64,000 bases of DNA from Burkholderiaceae bacterium (GCA_016710525.1 JADJVQ010000018.1:62001-126000), one strand, 5' to 3'. Shown: positions 40,820 to 51,700, numbered from the stretch's first letter. Numbers and translations are program-made. The notes: generated from the letters alone by a model not told the origin.

Positions 40820-41583
40820 AACGGGCGTACGGCCGGTGTTTCGAGGGCCATGCCGGCCGCCCGCGACCGCAGGTACAACTCGAGCTCGACATGCTCGACC
40901 GATCCGAATGCATGGGGCTCGGCTCGCACACCGGTCATGCAGTTGCGCAGGCGCCGCTGCAAGGATCCCAGCGACTGCCATTCGAGGCGATAGATCGGGT
41001 ATCCGGTGGGATGTCCTTGCGGGATCAGGGCGGCTCCCAGGCGCCGGCCGGCCAGCGTGTCGTGGCAGTCTCGGCACGAGAAGTTCAGCTGTCCGATCCG
41101 CTGTTCGAATCGATGGCGCCCGCGCTCCACAAAGGGCGAGAGCCGCGGATCCTTCGGTGCTTCGATGGGCAGACCGCGAGATTGGGTCCCGATCAGCGCG
41201 CTGAGCGCGAGCAGTTCGCGGCTCTCCCAGGCCAGCGCGGGGGCCTGCTGCCAGCGTACCCGGCAGGCATTGATGCGCTGCTCGAGCGTGATCGGCGCAT
41301 TGGCCGCCGCATCGAAGGCCGGGTAGCGCACGGCAACCCCCGCCATCCGGGCCGCTTCGCCGTGGCAGTCCGTGCAGGCCCGCTGCGCAGAGCCGGCGGG
41401 CCGGCTCCATTGCGCGGCGCCCTCGAGCACCGACAGCATCCCGGGATTGGCCGCGTCGTCGGCCTGCATGGCCCGGGTGGCCGGGCTCATGTCGGCGAAA
41501 CCCGAGCGCCGCGCCTGGGCGGTTGCGATGTCCGACGCGCTCGCCAGGGTCGAGGCAGCGAGGAGCAGCCATGCCGGCCGCAT
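40818..41583 (-). CDS. soxA: sulfur oxidation c-type cytochrome SoxA, dihaem (frameshift at the stop)
   Basis: Periplasmic partner of SoxX. The SoxAX cytochrome joins a sulfur substrate to the cysteine arm of SoxY. Signal peptide MRPAWLLLAASTLASA; two haem sites, ACTDCHG and SCRDCHD; and the catalytic-cysteine region NCMTGVRAEP (family pattern RxCMxxVRAxP). The normal C-terminus VRR-stop is read if one C is removed from the CCC at 40823-40825; as given, the frame runs on into the adenine-free tract. Corrected length 254 residues. Start overlaps the soxZ stop (TGATG). Confidence 0.9.
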
Positions 41584-41903
41584 CACTCCACCGTGACGGA
41601 GGCGCTCGCGCGCTGGTGCCCGCCGCGGTCGTCGATCCAGGTGCATTCGATCACGCCGCTCTGGGTGGCGCGCGTGAAGAAGGCCAGGTAGGGATTGGCG
41701 GTGATCGCCGGATGCAGCGTGGCGCGGAAGACCTCGACGCCATCGTAGGTGCAGCGAAACTGCTCGATGATGTTGCGCGGCACGATGCCGCCGTGGGGCC
41801 CGGTGCGCAGTCCGGTCTCCATCGGATGGGCCACGAGCGCGCGGATCTCGAAAATCTCGCCGCGCCGCACGCGTGCCGGCAGATTGAGCAGGGCCTGGGT
41901 CAT
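41583..41903 (-). CDS. soxZ: sulfur carrier partner protein SoxZ
   Basis: 106 residues of the immunoglobulin-like SoxZ fold. The N-terminal RVRRGEIFEIRALVAHPMETGLR and the central PRNIIEQFRCTYDGVEVFRATLHPAITANPYLAFF match the family well; the end (SASVTVE) is also typical. It has no signal peptide and is expected to be exported bound to SoxY. It begins seven bases after soxY and overlaps soxA. Confidence 0.93.
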   Translation of the reverse strand: MTQALLNLPARVRRGEIFEIRALVAHPMETGLRTGPHGGIVPRNIIEQFRCTYDGVEVFRATLHPAITANPYLAFFTRATQSGVIECTWIDDRGGHQRASASVTVE

Positions 41904-41910
41904 CGGCGGG

Positions 41911-42356
41911 TCATTCCAGGCAGGCGGCCAAGGCCACGACCACGTCCACCGTCGCGCTCCAGAAACTGCCGTCGCTCAGTTCGGCGACGGCGCTGATCTG
42001 CTGCGAATCGGCCATGCGCATCCGAAACGACACCTGTGCGCGGCCCGCGCGCGGACCCAGGACTATCTCCAGCACATCCGGATGCGGGTTCTTTTCGGTG
42101 AAGACCGCGATGCGGCGCACGTGCTCCTGATCGGTCATCGGGCTGGCGACCCGCACCGTGACCGAAACCGAATTGCCGTTCTCGACGATCTCGGGCAGGC
42201 TCAGTTCGATCTTCCCGGGGTGTGGCGCCGCCCCCGGGTGAAGGCTGCGATCTGCGCCTGCATCGCATCGCGCGTGGCGCGGGCCGGCGTCACGGCCAGC
42301 GAACAGGCCAGTCCGGCGAGTGTGCCCAGCCAGGCCCGGCGAGGCGAGCCGCTCAT
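41911..42356 (-). CDS. soxY: SoxY-related carrier with an AACLE C-terminal arm (frameshifted)
   Basis: Periplasmic sulfur-compound carrier. N-terminus MSGSPRRAWLGTLAG is a signal peptide with an Arg pair (Tat-like). The mature domain follows (KIELSLPEIVENGNSV, DQEHVRRIAVFTEKNPHP, SFWSATVDVVVA). The frame breaks in the G run at 42231-42235: six G instead of five join signal and mature parts into 148 residues. The C-terminus is ALAACLE rather than the GGCGG of classical SoxY; the cysteine still stands third from the end. This agrees with what I know as the SoxY-related AACIE-arm family. Confidence 0.88.
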
Positions 42357-42877
42357 CGCGCGGCCTCGGCCGACGTGGTGCTTCGCAGGCTGGCCAGATA
42401 GGCGATCACGTCCTCGATCTCGTCGGCTGCCAGGACGGTGCGCCCGCGCCAGGCCGGCGCGACCTGGCGCAGGTGATCGGTTCGGAAATAGGACGGCATC
42501 AGCGATCCCGGATTCAGACGTTGCGGATCGGCCAGCCGCAGGCGCAGCTGCGCGCTCGTCCACCGGTCGCCGGCGCCGGCCAGATCGGGCCCGATGTCGC
42601 CCTGGAAACGCTCTTCGGGGATCGGTGCGCGGTGGCAGAGCAGGCACAGCCCGCGTTGCCGGCTGGCCACGATCGCGCGGCCCTGCCGTGGGTCGCCGGG
42701 GCGTTCATGCAGGGGCTGGGGAATGCCGGTGGCGATGCTGGCGGTGGCCATGCCGGTGCCGGTGCTGTCGTCGGCGCCACTCTGGGCGCGGCCTGCGAGC
42801 GGCAGGCAGGCCAGCGCCGCGCCCACGGCCATCGCGGCGCGGGCCTTCTGCCCGCGTGCCGAACTCGTCCCGATCAT
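42353..42877 (-). CDS. soxX: sulfur oxidation c-type cytochrome SoxX
   Basis: 174 residues with a signal peptide (to about residue 31, LAGRAQS) and one class I cytochrome domain. Haem site GLCLLCH, then PEERFQGDIGPDLAGAGDRW, the axial-ligand region GSLMPSYFRTD and the closing IEDVIAYLASL. These are SoxX signatures. It forms the SoxAX complex with SoxA. It lies 13 bases after the molybdenum hydroxylase gene and overlaps soxY by four bases (ATGA). Confidence 0.92.
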   Translation of the reverse strand: MIGTSSARGQKARAAMAVGAALACLPLAGRAQSGADDSTGTGMATASIATGIPQPLHERPGDPRQGRAIVASRQRGLCLLCHRAPIPEERFQGDIGPDLAGAGDRWTSAQLRLRLADPQRLNPGSLMPSYFRTDHLRQVAPAWRGRTVLAADEIEDVIAYLASLRSTTSAEAAR

Positions 42878-42890
42878 GCCCGCCTGCCCG

Positions 42891-45153
42891 CTAGGCGCGT
42901 CGCAGGTCGGTGTGCTTCAGCGGCAGCGTGCGGACCCGTTTGCCCGTTGCGGCGAACACCGCATTGAGCACCGCCGGCGCAGCGACCGCGATCGTCGGCT
43001 CGCCCACGCCGCCCCAGAAACCACCAGAGGGCATGACGATGGATTCCACCGCCGGCATGTCGGCCATCCGCATCACCGGATAGGTGTCGAAGTTTTGCTG
43101 CTCCATCCGACCGTCCTTGACGGTGCATTCGCCATACAGGCATGCCGACAGGCCATAGGCGAACGAGCCTTCGATCTGGTGGGCGATCTGCATCGGATTG
43201 ACCGCATGGCCGGGGTCGGTGGCTGCCACGATCCGGTGGATCTTGAGCTGACCCGCGGGGCTGACCGAGACTTCTGCCACCGCCGCGGTGAAGCTGCCGA
43301 ACCCTTTGTGCTGGGCCAGGCCGCGAAACACGCCAGGCTTGGGCGGTGTGCCCCAGCCCGCCTGCCTGGCCGCCGCTTCCAGCACAGCCAGGTGCTTGGG
43401 GTGCTTGGACATCAGCTGGCGGCGGAACTCCAGCGGATCCTGGCCCGCGGCATGCGCGAGTTCGTCGACGAAGCACTCGAGGTAGACGGCGTTCTGGTTG
43501 TGATTGACGCCGCGCCAGAACCCGGCGGGCACCGGCGGATTGCGCATCGCGTGGTCGACCAGCAGCGCCGGGAACGAATAGCCGATCTCGCCGTCGCCGC
43601 TGGCGGTCAGCCCCTGGAAGGTGACCATGTCGCGGCCCCCCTGCAGGTTCTGCGGCGCGACGCTGGCCAGGATCGACTGGCCCGAGATGCGCATGTGCAG
43701 GCCGGTGACCTTGCCATTGGCGTCCAGGCCGGCCGACAGCTTGGCCTGGGTCACCGGATGGAAGCGGCCATGGAGCATGTCTTCCTCACGCGACCAGAGC
43801 AGCTTGATCGGCACGCCGGGCATCTGGCGGGCAATCAGCACGGCCTGGCGAACCCAGTCGTGCACGGCGCCGCGGCGGCCGAAGCCACCCCCCAGGTGCA
43901 GCTTGTAGACCTCGCACTTCGCCGGCGGCAGCCCGCTGGCTTCGGCGGCCGCGGCCAGGGCCGCTTCGCCGTTCTGGGTGGGGGTCCAGACCTCGCAACG
44001 CTCGGCGGTGTAGCGCACCGTGGCGTTCATCGGCTCCATGGTCGCGTGATTCTGGTGCGGAAAGGCGTAGACCGCTTCGATCTTGCGCGGCGCCGCCGCG
44101 ATCGCGGCCCGGGCGTCGCCGACCTGATTGCCGACGAAGGCCTGGGGGGCGTCCAGGCCGCTCTTCAGGATGGCCGCGACGCTGGCGCTGGAGACATTGA
44201 CGTTGGGGCCTTCGTCCCAGACGATCGGCAAGGCGTCAAGTGCGGTCTTGGCCTGCCACCAGGTGCTGGCGACGACGGCGACCGTGCTCTCGTTGACCCT
44301 CAGCACCGCCTTGACGCCAGGCATCGACATGACCTTGGCCGCCTCGAAGCTCACCAGCTTGCCGCCGAAGACCGGGCAATCGCGGATCGCTGCGTTCAGC
44401 ATGCCGGGAAGCTTCAGGTCGATGCCATAAACCTGCTTGCCGGTGAGTTTGTCGGCCGTATCGAGGCGCTTGACCGGCTTGCCGGCGATCTTCCAGGTGC
44501 GCGGATCCTTCAGCGGCACGTCCTTCGGAGGGGCCAGGCGCGCGGCGGCGGCCGCGACCTTGCCATAGCTCACGCTGCGGCCGCTGGCGCGATGGCTGAT
44601 CAGGCCCTCGGCCACCGAGCATTCGGCCTGCGGCACCTGCCACTGCTCGGCAGCGGCCTGCACCAGCATCATGCGGGCGGCCGCGCCGCCCTTGCGCACG
44701 TACTCGTGCGATTCGCGGATGCCGCGGCTGCCACCGGTCGAAAAATTGCCCCAGACACGGTTGCGAGCCAGGTTCTGTCCGGGCGTGGGGTATTCGGTGG
44801 TGACCCGGGCCCAGTCGCACTCGAGCTCTTCGGCCACCAGCTGCGCCAGGCCGGTCAGCGTGCCCTGGCCCATCTCGGAACGGGCGATCCGGATGACCAC
44901 CGTGTCGTCCGGCTGGATCAGCACCCAGGCATTGACCTCGGCCGTGGCACCGGTGCCTTGTGCCCCGGCACGCGGAATGTGAAAGCCCAGGCTCAGGCCG
45001 CCGAACGCGGCGGCCGATCCGACCAGGAAGCGCCGGCGACCGCGCGCGGGTGGCCGGCGCCTGGCATGCGCGGTCGGCCCCTGCGACCGGCTCAGCGCGG
45101 CGAATCCGGTGTCGGGAAGGAATCGGGTCGTGCAGGCGGGTCGAATCGGTCAT
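42891..45153 (-). CDS. periplasmic molybdenum hydroxylase large subunit, IorB type (frameshifted near 5' end)
   Basis: 753 residues once corrected. Xanthine-dehydrogenase-family Mo subunit of the isoquinoline 1-oxidoreductase beta type. A Tat signal with RRRFLVGSAAAFGG is near residues 45-60. Moco-binding motifs are MGQGTLTGLAQLVAEELECD, LHLGGGFGRRGAVHDW and the late GGVGEPTIAVAAPAV, whose Glu is the expected general base. The frame breaks at 45125-45127 (CCC for CC); removing one C links MTDSTRLHD to RFLPDTGFAALSRS. Enzymes of this type lack an FAD subunit and pass electrons to c-type cytochromes. Substrate unknown (N-heterocycle or aldehyde are the usual ones). Confidence 0.87.
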
Positions 45154-45169
45154 GATGCCCTCGGCGTTC

Positions 45170-45630
45170 TCAGGACTTGGCGAGGCCGTCGGCGGCCAGA
45201 TGGATCGCGGCCCGCACCTTGTTGTAGGTGCCGCAGCGGCAGATGTTGGTGACGTTGGCGTCGATGTCGGCGTCGGTGGGCTTGGGCTTGTCGGCAAGCA
45301 GCGCGGCAGCGCTCATGATCATGCCGGCCTGGCAATAGCCGCACTGCGGGACGTCGAGCGCCAGCCACGCCTTTTGCACCGGATGCGAGCCGTCGCTCGA
45401 CAGGCCTTCGATGGTCACGATCTTCTGGACCGTGGTCACGGCGCTGATCGGCATCGCGCACGAGCGCACCGGCGCGCCGTCGATGTGCACGGTGCACGAG
45501 CCGCACTGCGCGACACCGCAGCCGTATTTCGTGCCGGTGAGTCCGAGCTGTTCGCGCAGGGCCCAGAGCAGGGGGTATTGTCGGCCGCGTCGACTTCGAC
45601 GACACGGCCGTTGACGGTGAGCTTTCGCAT
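45170..45630 (-). CDS. 2Fe-2S subunit of molybdenum hydroxylase, IorA type (frameshifted)
   Basis: Electron-transfer subunit for the large subunit encoded 16 bases downstream. Corrected protein is 153 residues. The plant-type [2Fe-2S] domain has KYGCGVAQCGSCTVHIDG and the second, helical [2Fe-2S] domain has QCGYCQAGMIM and NICRCGTYNKVR. The break is at 45571-45575: five C where six are needed to read DNTPLLWALREQLGLTG. First gene of the six-gene operon iorA-iorB-soxX-soxY-soxZ-soxA. Tat export would ride with the large subunit. Confidence 0.88.
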
Positions 45631-45879
45631 GTCGTCTCCAAGGGGCGGTTGGCAGGATCGCGGGAAATTTACACCAGCATCCGGCCGCGAGGCATGCGTC
45701 CGTCGGTGTTTCCCCGGGGGGCGGATGGCGAAGTCGGGGGGACGTTTGCCTTGCGGACCCGGCCTGCGGCGATTCGCGAGGGCTTGGAACCCACTTCCGA
45801 AATCCGATGCGCCGTCAGTAGCCGCGGCACGGGAACCCGATAATCGCTACGGGAAGGACTCAAAACCAGAGGAGACCGG

Positions 45880-46740
45880 ATGAAACAACTCAAGGGACGG
45901 GTGGCGGTGGTCACCGGGGCGGCCAGCGGCATCGGGCTGGCCATGGCGCGGCGCTTCGCCGCCGATGGCATGAAGCTGGTGATGGCCGACATCGAAGCCG
46001 GGCCGCTCGCGCGCGCCCTGGCCGAGATTCAGGCGGGCGGCGCGCAGGCGATTTCGCACCGGGTCGACGTGATGGCCGAAGACCAGGTCAATGCGCTGGC
46101 CGATGCCGCATTCGGGCATTTCGGAGCTGTGCATGTGCTGTGCAACAACGCCGGCGTGGCCGCGCCGGCACTGCGCACCCGGGCCTGGGAATCGACCATT
46201 GCCGACTGGCAGTGGATCCTGAACGTGAATCTGATGGGCGTGCTCTACGGCGTGCGTGCGTTCGTGCCGCGCATGCTGGCCGGCGGGGACGAGGGGCACA
46301 TCGTCAACACGGCGTCGGTGGCCGGCCTGCTGACCGGCGCCAATCCGTACCATGTCTCCAAGCATGGCGTGTCCTGCCTGACCGAGGGCCTCTACAAGGA
46401 CTTGAAGCTGATGGGCGCGCGCGTTTCGGCCTCGGTGCTGTGCCCGGGACTGATCCGCACCGGCATCCTCGAGGCCGAACGCAACCGGCCGAGCAGCTTT
46501 GGTCCGCCCACCGACATCGCTGCGCAGTCGGACGACGTGAAGCGGTGGGCCGCGGCGTTCCGCAGTTCGCTGGAGGCCGGCTACGAGCCTGCACAGGTCG
46601 CCGACGCGGTCGCCGAGGCGATCATGGCCGATCGCTACTACGTGATCCCGGCTCAGCCGTTCCTGCAGGATCTGATCCGCACCCGCATGCAGGACATCAT
46701 CGAGCAGCGCAACCCGACGATCGCGGCGCCACCGGCCTGA
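45880..46740 (+). CDS. SDR family NAD(P)-dependent oxidoreductase
   Basis: 286-residue short-chain dehydrogenase. Cofactor loop VTGAASGIGLAMARRFAADG, acidic residue MADIE after strand 2 (favouring NAD), CNNAGVAAP, catalytic NTASVAGLLTGANPYHVSKHG with Ser, Tyr and Lys, and LCPGLIRTGI. Substrate unknown. It has its own promoter region, 249 bases shared with the divergent iorA operon, and AGAGGAGA before the ATG. It converges on the MFS gene. Confidence 0.9.
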   Translation: MKQLKGRVAVVTGAASGIGLAMARRFAADGMKLVMADIEAGPLARALAEIQAGGAQAISHRVDVMAEDQVNALADAAFGHFGAVHVLCNNAGVAAPALRTRAWESTIADWQWILNVNLMGVLYGVRAFVPRMLAGGDEGHIVNTASVAGLLTGANPYHVSKHGVSCLTEGLYKDLKLMGARVSASVLCPGLIRTGILEAERNRPSSFGPPTDIAAQSDDVKRWAAAFRSSLEAGYEPAQVADAVAEAIMADRYYVIPAQPFLQDLIRTRMQDIIEQRNPTIAAPPA

Positions 46741-46749
46741 CCGGGGCGT

Positions 46750-47922
46750 TCAGGCCGTTCCGCTGGCCGCCAGCTGTCGCGCGGCGAGCGCCAGCAGGCC
46801 GGCGCAAGCCACCAGCACCGCGACCGCGAGCAGCGAGGGCGCCACGAACGAGCCGCTCCGGTCGGCCAGCCAGCCGCCGATCGCCGGGCCCAGGATCTGG
46901 CCCAGCCCGAAGGCGGCGGTCATGCGCCCGACCACCTGGGCGCTGGCGCCGCCCGACAGCCCGCGCGCCGTGGTCAGACCCAGGGCCGTGATGGCCATGA
47001 AGGTGCCGCCCAGCAGCAGGGCGCCCAGGAAGACCGCCAGCAGATGCTCGCCCAGCGCCGCCGCGGCCACGCCGAGCGCCTCCAGCAGATAAGCGGCGAT
47101 CATCGCGATCCAAGGACTTGCGCGCTCGGACAGCCGCTGCCAGAACCAGTTCGACGGGGCGGCCGCCAGGCCGACGATGCACCAGACGAGCATTTCGTAG
47201 GGCTTCCATTCGGGCCGCGAGCGCACCATCACCACGATGAAGGTGGCCGTGATGACGTACCCGAAGCCCAGCCCGCCGTAGGCCAGCAGCAGCCAGCGCA
47301 GCGCCCGGGCACGTGCCCTGGCCGGGGGCCCGGTGGCGGGCGCCGCCGGCGACGCTGCGCCCGCGCGCCCGGGGTCGCGCAAGCCCAGCGCGGGCCATGC
47401 CAGCAGCGCCGAGACCAGTCCCAGCGCAGCCCAGGCGCCCGCGCCCGAAGCGCCTGCGCGGGCCATGATCTCGACGATGGCCGCCGTCAGCGCGATGCCT
47501 GCGCCGACGCCTGCGTAGAGGGCGGCGAACAGGCCGGGCCGTCGATGCGCACCCAGGATGTCGAGCACGATCGCCGACCCCTGGACCATCACGAAGGCAC
47601 TGGCCACGCCCGACAGCGCGCGGGCCAGCGCCAGCAGCCAGGGGGACACGAGCACGGCCAGCGAAAAGGTCGTCAGGACCGACAGGCCGATCGCCGCGGC
47701 GTAGGCCGTGCGGCGACGGTGCGCGGGGACGCGGCTGGCGGCCAGCGCGCCGATCAGATAGCCGGCGAAGTTGGCCGACGCGATGTAGCCGGCCGCCCGC
47801 AGGCCCAGCCCGGCCTCCTCGATCAGGGCCGGCAGCAGCGGCGTGTACGCGAAGCGCCCGATGCCCATGCCCAGCGCGAGGGCCGCGAGGCCCGCGAGCG
47901 CGGCCCGATGGGCGCTGATCAC
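46750..47922 (-). CDS. YbfB/YjiJ family MFS transporter
   Basis: 390 residues with about 12 transmembrane helices. The N-terminal GLAALALGMGIGRFAYTPLLPAL is the hallmark of this family, and GYIASANFAGYLIGAL follows in helix 2. A central cytoplasmic loop (RARARALRWLL) separates the halves. Substrate unknown. It begins one base after serB ends on the same strand, so the two may be co-transcribed with mfd. Confidence 0.87.
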   Translation of the reverse strand: MISAHRAALAGLAALALGMGIGRFAYTPLLPALIEEAGLGLRAAGYIASANFAGYLIGALAASRVPAHRRRTAYAAAIGLSVLTTFSLAVLVSPWLLALARALSGVASAFVMVQGSAIVLDILGAHRRPGLFAALYAGVGAGIALTAAIVEIMARAGASGAGAWAALGLVSALLAWPALGLRDPGRAGAASPAAPATGPPARARARALRWLLLAYGGLGFGYVITATFIVVMVRSRPEWKPYEMLVWCIVGLAAAPSNWFWQRLSERASPWIAMIAAYLLEALGVAAAALGEHLLAVFLGALLLGGTFMAITALGLTTARGLSGGASAQVVGRMTAAFGLGQILGPAIGGWLADRSGSFVAPSLLAVAVLVACAGLLALAARQLAASGTA

Positions 47923-47923
47923 C

Positions 47924-48790
47924 TCAGGGGGCCGACACCGACGCCCCGAAGCTGTCCTCGAAGCAGTTGAGCAGCGCGTCCAGGCCGCAGTGGTTCAGCG
48001 CGTGCGTGGTCTGGGCGCGCACGACCGGCTTGGCCCGGTAGGCCACCGACACCCCCGCGATGGCCATCATCTTCAGATCGTTGGCGCCGTCGCCGACCAC
48101 GATGGCGGCCGAGGGCTCGCAGCCGAGCTGCGCGCACAGGGTTTGCACGGTGCTGCGCTTGACGTCGGCATCGACGATGCCGCCATCGAGTTCGCCGGTG
48201 AGCCTGCCGCCGGCCACGACGAGCCGGTTGGCGCGGGTGAAGTCCAGGCCCAGCCGGGGTTTCAGGCGCTCGGTGAAAAACGTGAAGCCGCCCGAGACCA
48301 GCAGCACCTTCAGGCCCGCCTGGTGGGCGCGCTCGATCAGTGCCGCGGCGCCCGGCGTGATCTTCAGGCGGTTTTCGTAGACCTCGGTCAGCGCGCTTTC
48401 GGGCAGCCCGGCCAGCAGGGCGACCCGCCGGCGCAGGCTCTCGGCGTAATCGGGGATCTCGCCGCGCATCGCGGCTTCGGTGATGGCGGCCACCTCGGCC
48501 TTGCGGCCGGCGAAGTCGGCGATCTCGTCGACGCACTCGATGTTGATCAGCGTCGAATCCATGTCGAATGCGATCAGGCGGTAGTCGGCCAGGCGCCGCC
48601 CGGCCGGGACCAGGGCGGCGTCGACCCGGTGCGTGGCCGACAGCGCGTCGAGCGCGGCACGATCGAAGCCGGCAGGCGCGGCGAATCGCGCGGCGAAGGG
48701 GCTGTTCGCGAGGGCGGCTGCGCCCAGCTCGGTGGCGATAGAGTCGAGCAGGGTGCGCGACAGCGCCGGATGCTGGATGACGAGATTCAT
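47924..48790 (-). CDS. serB: phosphoserine phosphatase
   Basis: Last step of serine synthesis. 288 residues: a variable N-terminal domain of about 75, then a HAD domain with the nucleophile motif LIAFDMDSTLINIECVDEIAD, LLVSGGFTFFTERL, the Lys region and VVGDGANDLKMMAIAG. Its start overlaps the mfd stop (ATGA), implying coupling. Confidence 0.95.
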   Translation of the reverse strand: MNLVIQHPALSRTLLDSIATELGAAALANSPFAARFAAPAGFDRAALDALSATHRVDAALVPAGRRLADYRLIAFDMDSTLINIECVDEIADFAGRKAEVAAITEAAMRGEIPDYAESLRRRVALLAGLPESALTEVYENRLKITPGAAALIERAHQAGLKVLLVSGGFTFFTERLKPRLGLDFTRANRLVVAGGRLTGELDGGIVDADVKRSTVQTLCAQLGCEPSAAIVVGDGANDLKMMAIAGVSVAYRAKPVVRAQTTHALNHCGLDALLNCFEDSFGASVSAP

Positions 48791-51700
48791 GACAGGGCCT
48801 TGATCACTTCGCGGATGCGCGCCAGGCGCGAGGCGAGATCGGTGGAGGCGACGGTGAGCCGCAGCCGGTCGGGACCGGCCAGTTTGGCATCGCGCCGGCT
48901 TTGGATGAAGCGGATGATCCGCTCCGGAGGAATGGGCGGACTGGGCACGAACTGGAACTGGATGGCCTCGGCAGCCGCGTCGATGCGCACGATGCCCAGC
49001 GGCTGGCTCTGGATGCGCAGCCGGTGCGTCTCGATCAGGGCACGGGCCGGATCGGGCAGTTTGCCGAAGCGGTCGACCAGTTCTTCCTGCACGGATTCGA
49101 GCGCATCGGGCCGCTCGCAGCTGGCCAGCCGCTTGTAAAGCGTGAGCCGCTCGTGCACGTCGCCGCAGTAGTCGGCGGGCAGCAGCGCGGGCAGGTGCAG
49201 CTTGATCTCGGTGGTCGCGCCCAGCGGTGAGGAGAGGTCGGGTTCGCGTCCCGCCTTCAGCGATTTCACCGCCTCGTTGAGCATTTCGGTGTACAGCGCG
49301 AAGCCGACCTCCTGCATCTCGCCCGACTGATCGTCGCCCAGCACCTGGCCGGCGCCGCGGATCTCGAGGTCGTGCATGGCCAGATAGAACCCCGAGCCCA
49401 GCTCTTCCATCATCTGGATGGCTTCCAGGCGCTTGCTGGCGTCCTTGGTGATCGCCGTCTCGTCCGGGATCAGCAGGTAGGAATAGGCCTGGTGATGGGA
49501 ACGGCCGACCCGGCCGCGCAACTGGTGCAGCTGGGCCAACCCGAAGCGGTCGGCTCGGTGCATCACGATGGTATTGGCGCTGGGCACGTCGATGCCGGTT
49601 TCGATGATGGTCGTGCACAGCAGCACATTGAAGCGCTGCTGGTGGAAGTCGCGCATCACGCGCTCCAGTTCGCGCTCGGGCATCTGGCCGTGGGCGACTT
49701 CGATGCGCGCTTCGGGCACCAGCTTCTCGAGGGCCTGCTTGCGGTTCTGGATGGTGTCGACTTCGTTGTGCAGGAAGTAGACCTGGCCGCCGCGCTTGAG
49801 CTCGCGCAGCAGCGCCTCGCGTACCGTGCCTTCGGTCTCGCGGCGCACGAAGGTCTTGATCGCCAGGCGCTTTTGCGGGGCTGTGGCGATGACGGAAAAA
49901 TCGCGGATGCCTTCCAGGCTCATCGCCAGCGTGCGCGGAATGGGCGTGGCGGTGAGCGTCAGCACGTCGACCTCGGCGCGCAGCGCCTTCAGGGCCTCCT
50001 TCTGCTTGACGCCGAAGCGGTGCTCCTCATCGATGATGACCAGGCCCAGGCGCGAGAACTTCACGTCGGCCGACAGCAGCTTGTGGGTGCCGATAACGAT
50101 GTCCACGCGGCCATCGTTGATGCCCTCGATGGCGGCCTTCACTTCTTTGGTCGACTTGAAGCGCGACAGCTCGGCGATGCGCACCGGCCAGTTGGCGAAC
50201 CGGTCGCTGAAGGTCTGGAAATGCTGTTCGGCCAGCAGCGTGGTGGGCGCGAGCACCGCGACCTGCTTGCTGTCGGACACCGCAACGAAGGCGGCGCGCA
50301 GGGCCACTTCGGTCTTGCCGAAGCCTACGTCGCCGCAGACCAGCCGGTCCATCGGCTTGCCCGACACCATGTCCTGCATCACCGCGTGGATGGCGCCGAG
50401 CTGGTCGGGGGTCTCTTCGAAGCCGAAGCCTTCGGCGAAGGCCTCGTAGTCCTGGGCCTTGAAGCGGAAAGCGTGGCCTTCGCGCAAGGCGCGCCGGGCG
50501 TACAGGTTGAGCAGCTCGGCGGCGGCGTCGCGGGCCTGCAGCGCGGCGCGCCGGCGGGCTTTTTCCCACTGGCCGGAACCCAGCGCATGCAGCGGCGCGT
50601 CTTCCGGGGCGGCGCCGCTGTAGCGGCCGATGACATGCAGCTGCGAGACCGGCACATACAGCGTGCTGGCGCCGGCGTAGACCAGGTGCAGGAATTCGGT
50701 GGGGCCGTCGCCCAGATCGAGATTGACCAGTCCCTGGTAGCGGCCGATGCCGTGCTGGGCATGGACCACCGGGTCGCCCACCTTGAGCTCGGACAGATCG
50801 CGGATGATCGCGTCGACATCGCTTTGCGCCTCGCGGCGCCCGCGCGCGCCCCGGCGCGCCACGCCGGCGAAGAGCTCCGCCTCGGTGATGAGGTCGATGC
50901 CCGCGCCCGGCAGCACGAATCCGTCGTGCACCGGCCCGACGCCCAGCGCGATTTCGTGGACTCCGTCCGCAAACGATCGCCAGTCGTCGACCATCGGCAG
51001 GTCGGCGCCCATGCCTTCGAGCAGCCGGTACTCGGCGAACAGCTGCGAGAGGGTCTCGCGGCGGCCCGGCGATTCGGCGACGATCAGCTTGCGATGCGGC
51101 GAATCGAGCAGGAAGCGCTCGAGCGCGGCCAGCGGGTGCTCGGCACGCCGGTTGACCACCACCTCTGGAAGGGGACGGGCCCAGCCTCGCACCGGTGCGA
51201 GCGTGGCCGCGGCGCGCGCGGGGCTGGCCTGCGGCGTGCCGCCGAGGTCGGCGGTGGTGGTGTCGGGGGCATCGGGCGCGGCCGTGCGCGCACCGGTGAT
51301 GGCGAAGCGCCCGAAGCGCGCGGCCAGCACGAACAGCTGTTCGGACGACAGGAAGAGTTCGTCCGGACGCAGCAGCGGCCGTTCGATGTCGTGGGCGAGG
51401 AACTTGTAGCGCTGCGCGGTTTCGTGGCCGAAGCGCTGCACGGCCTCCTGCACGTCGCCATGGGTCAGGATGACCGAGCCTTCGGCCAGGTAGTCGAAAA
51501 AGGTCGCCGTGCCGTCGAAGAACAGCGGCAGCCAGTATTCGATGCCGGCGGGCGACAGCCCGTTGCCGATGTCCTTATAGATCGACGACTTGGACGGGTC
51601 GCCTTCGAAGCGCTCGCGCCAGCGGCCGCGAAACGCGGCGCGCGCGGCTTCATCGACCGGGAATTCGCGCCCGGGCAGCAGCCGCACTTCGTCGATCGGG

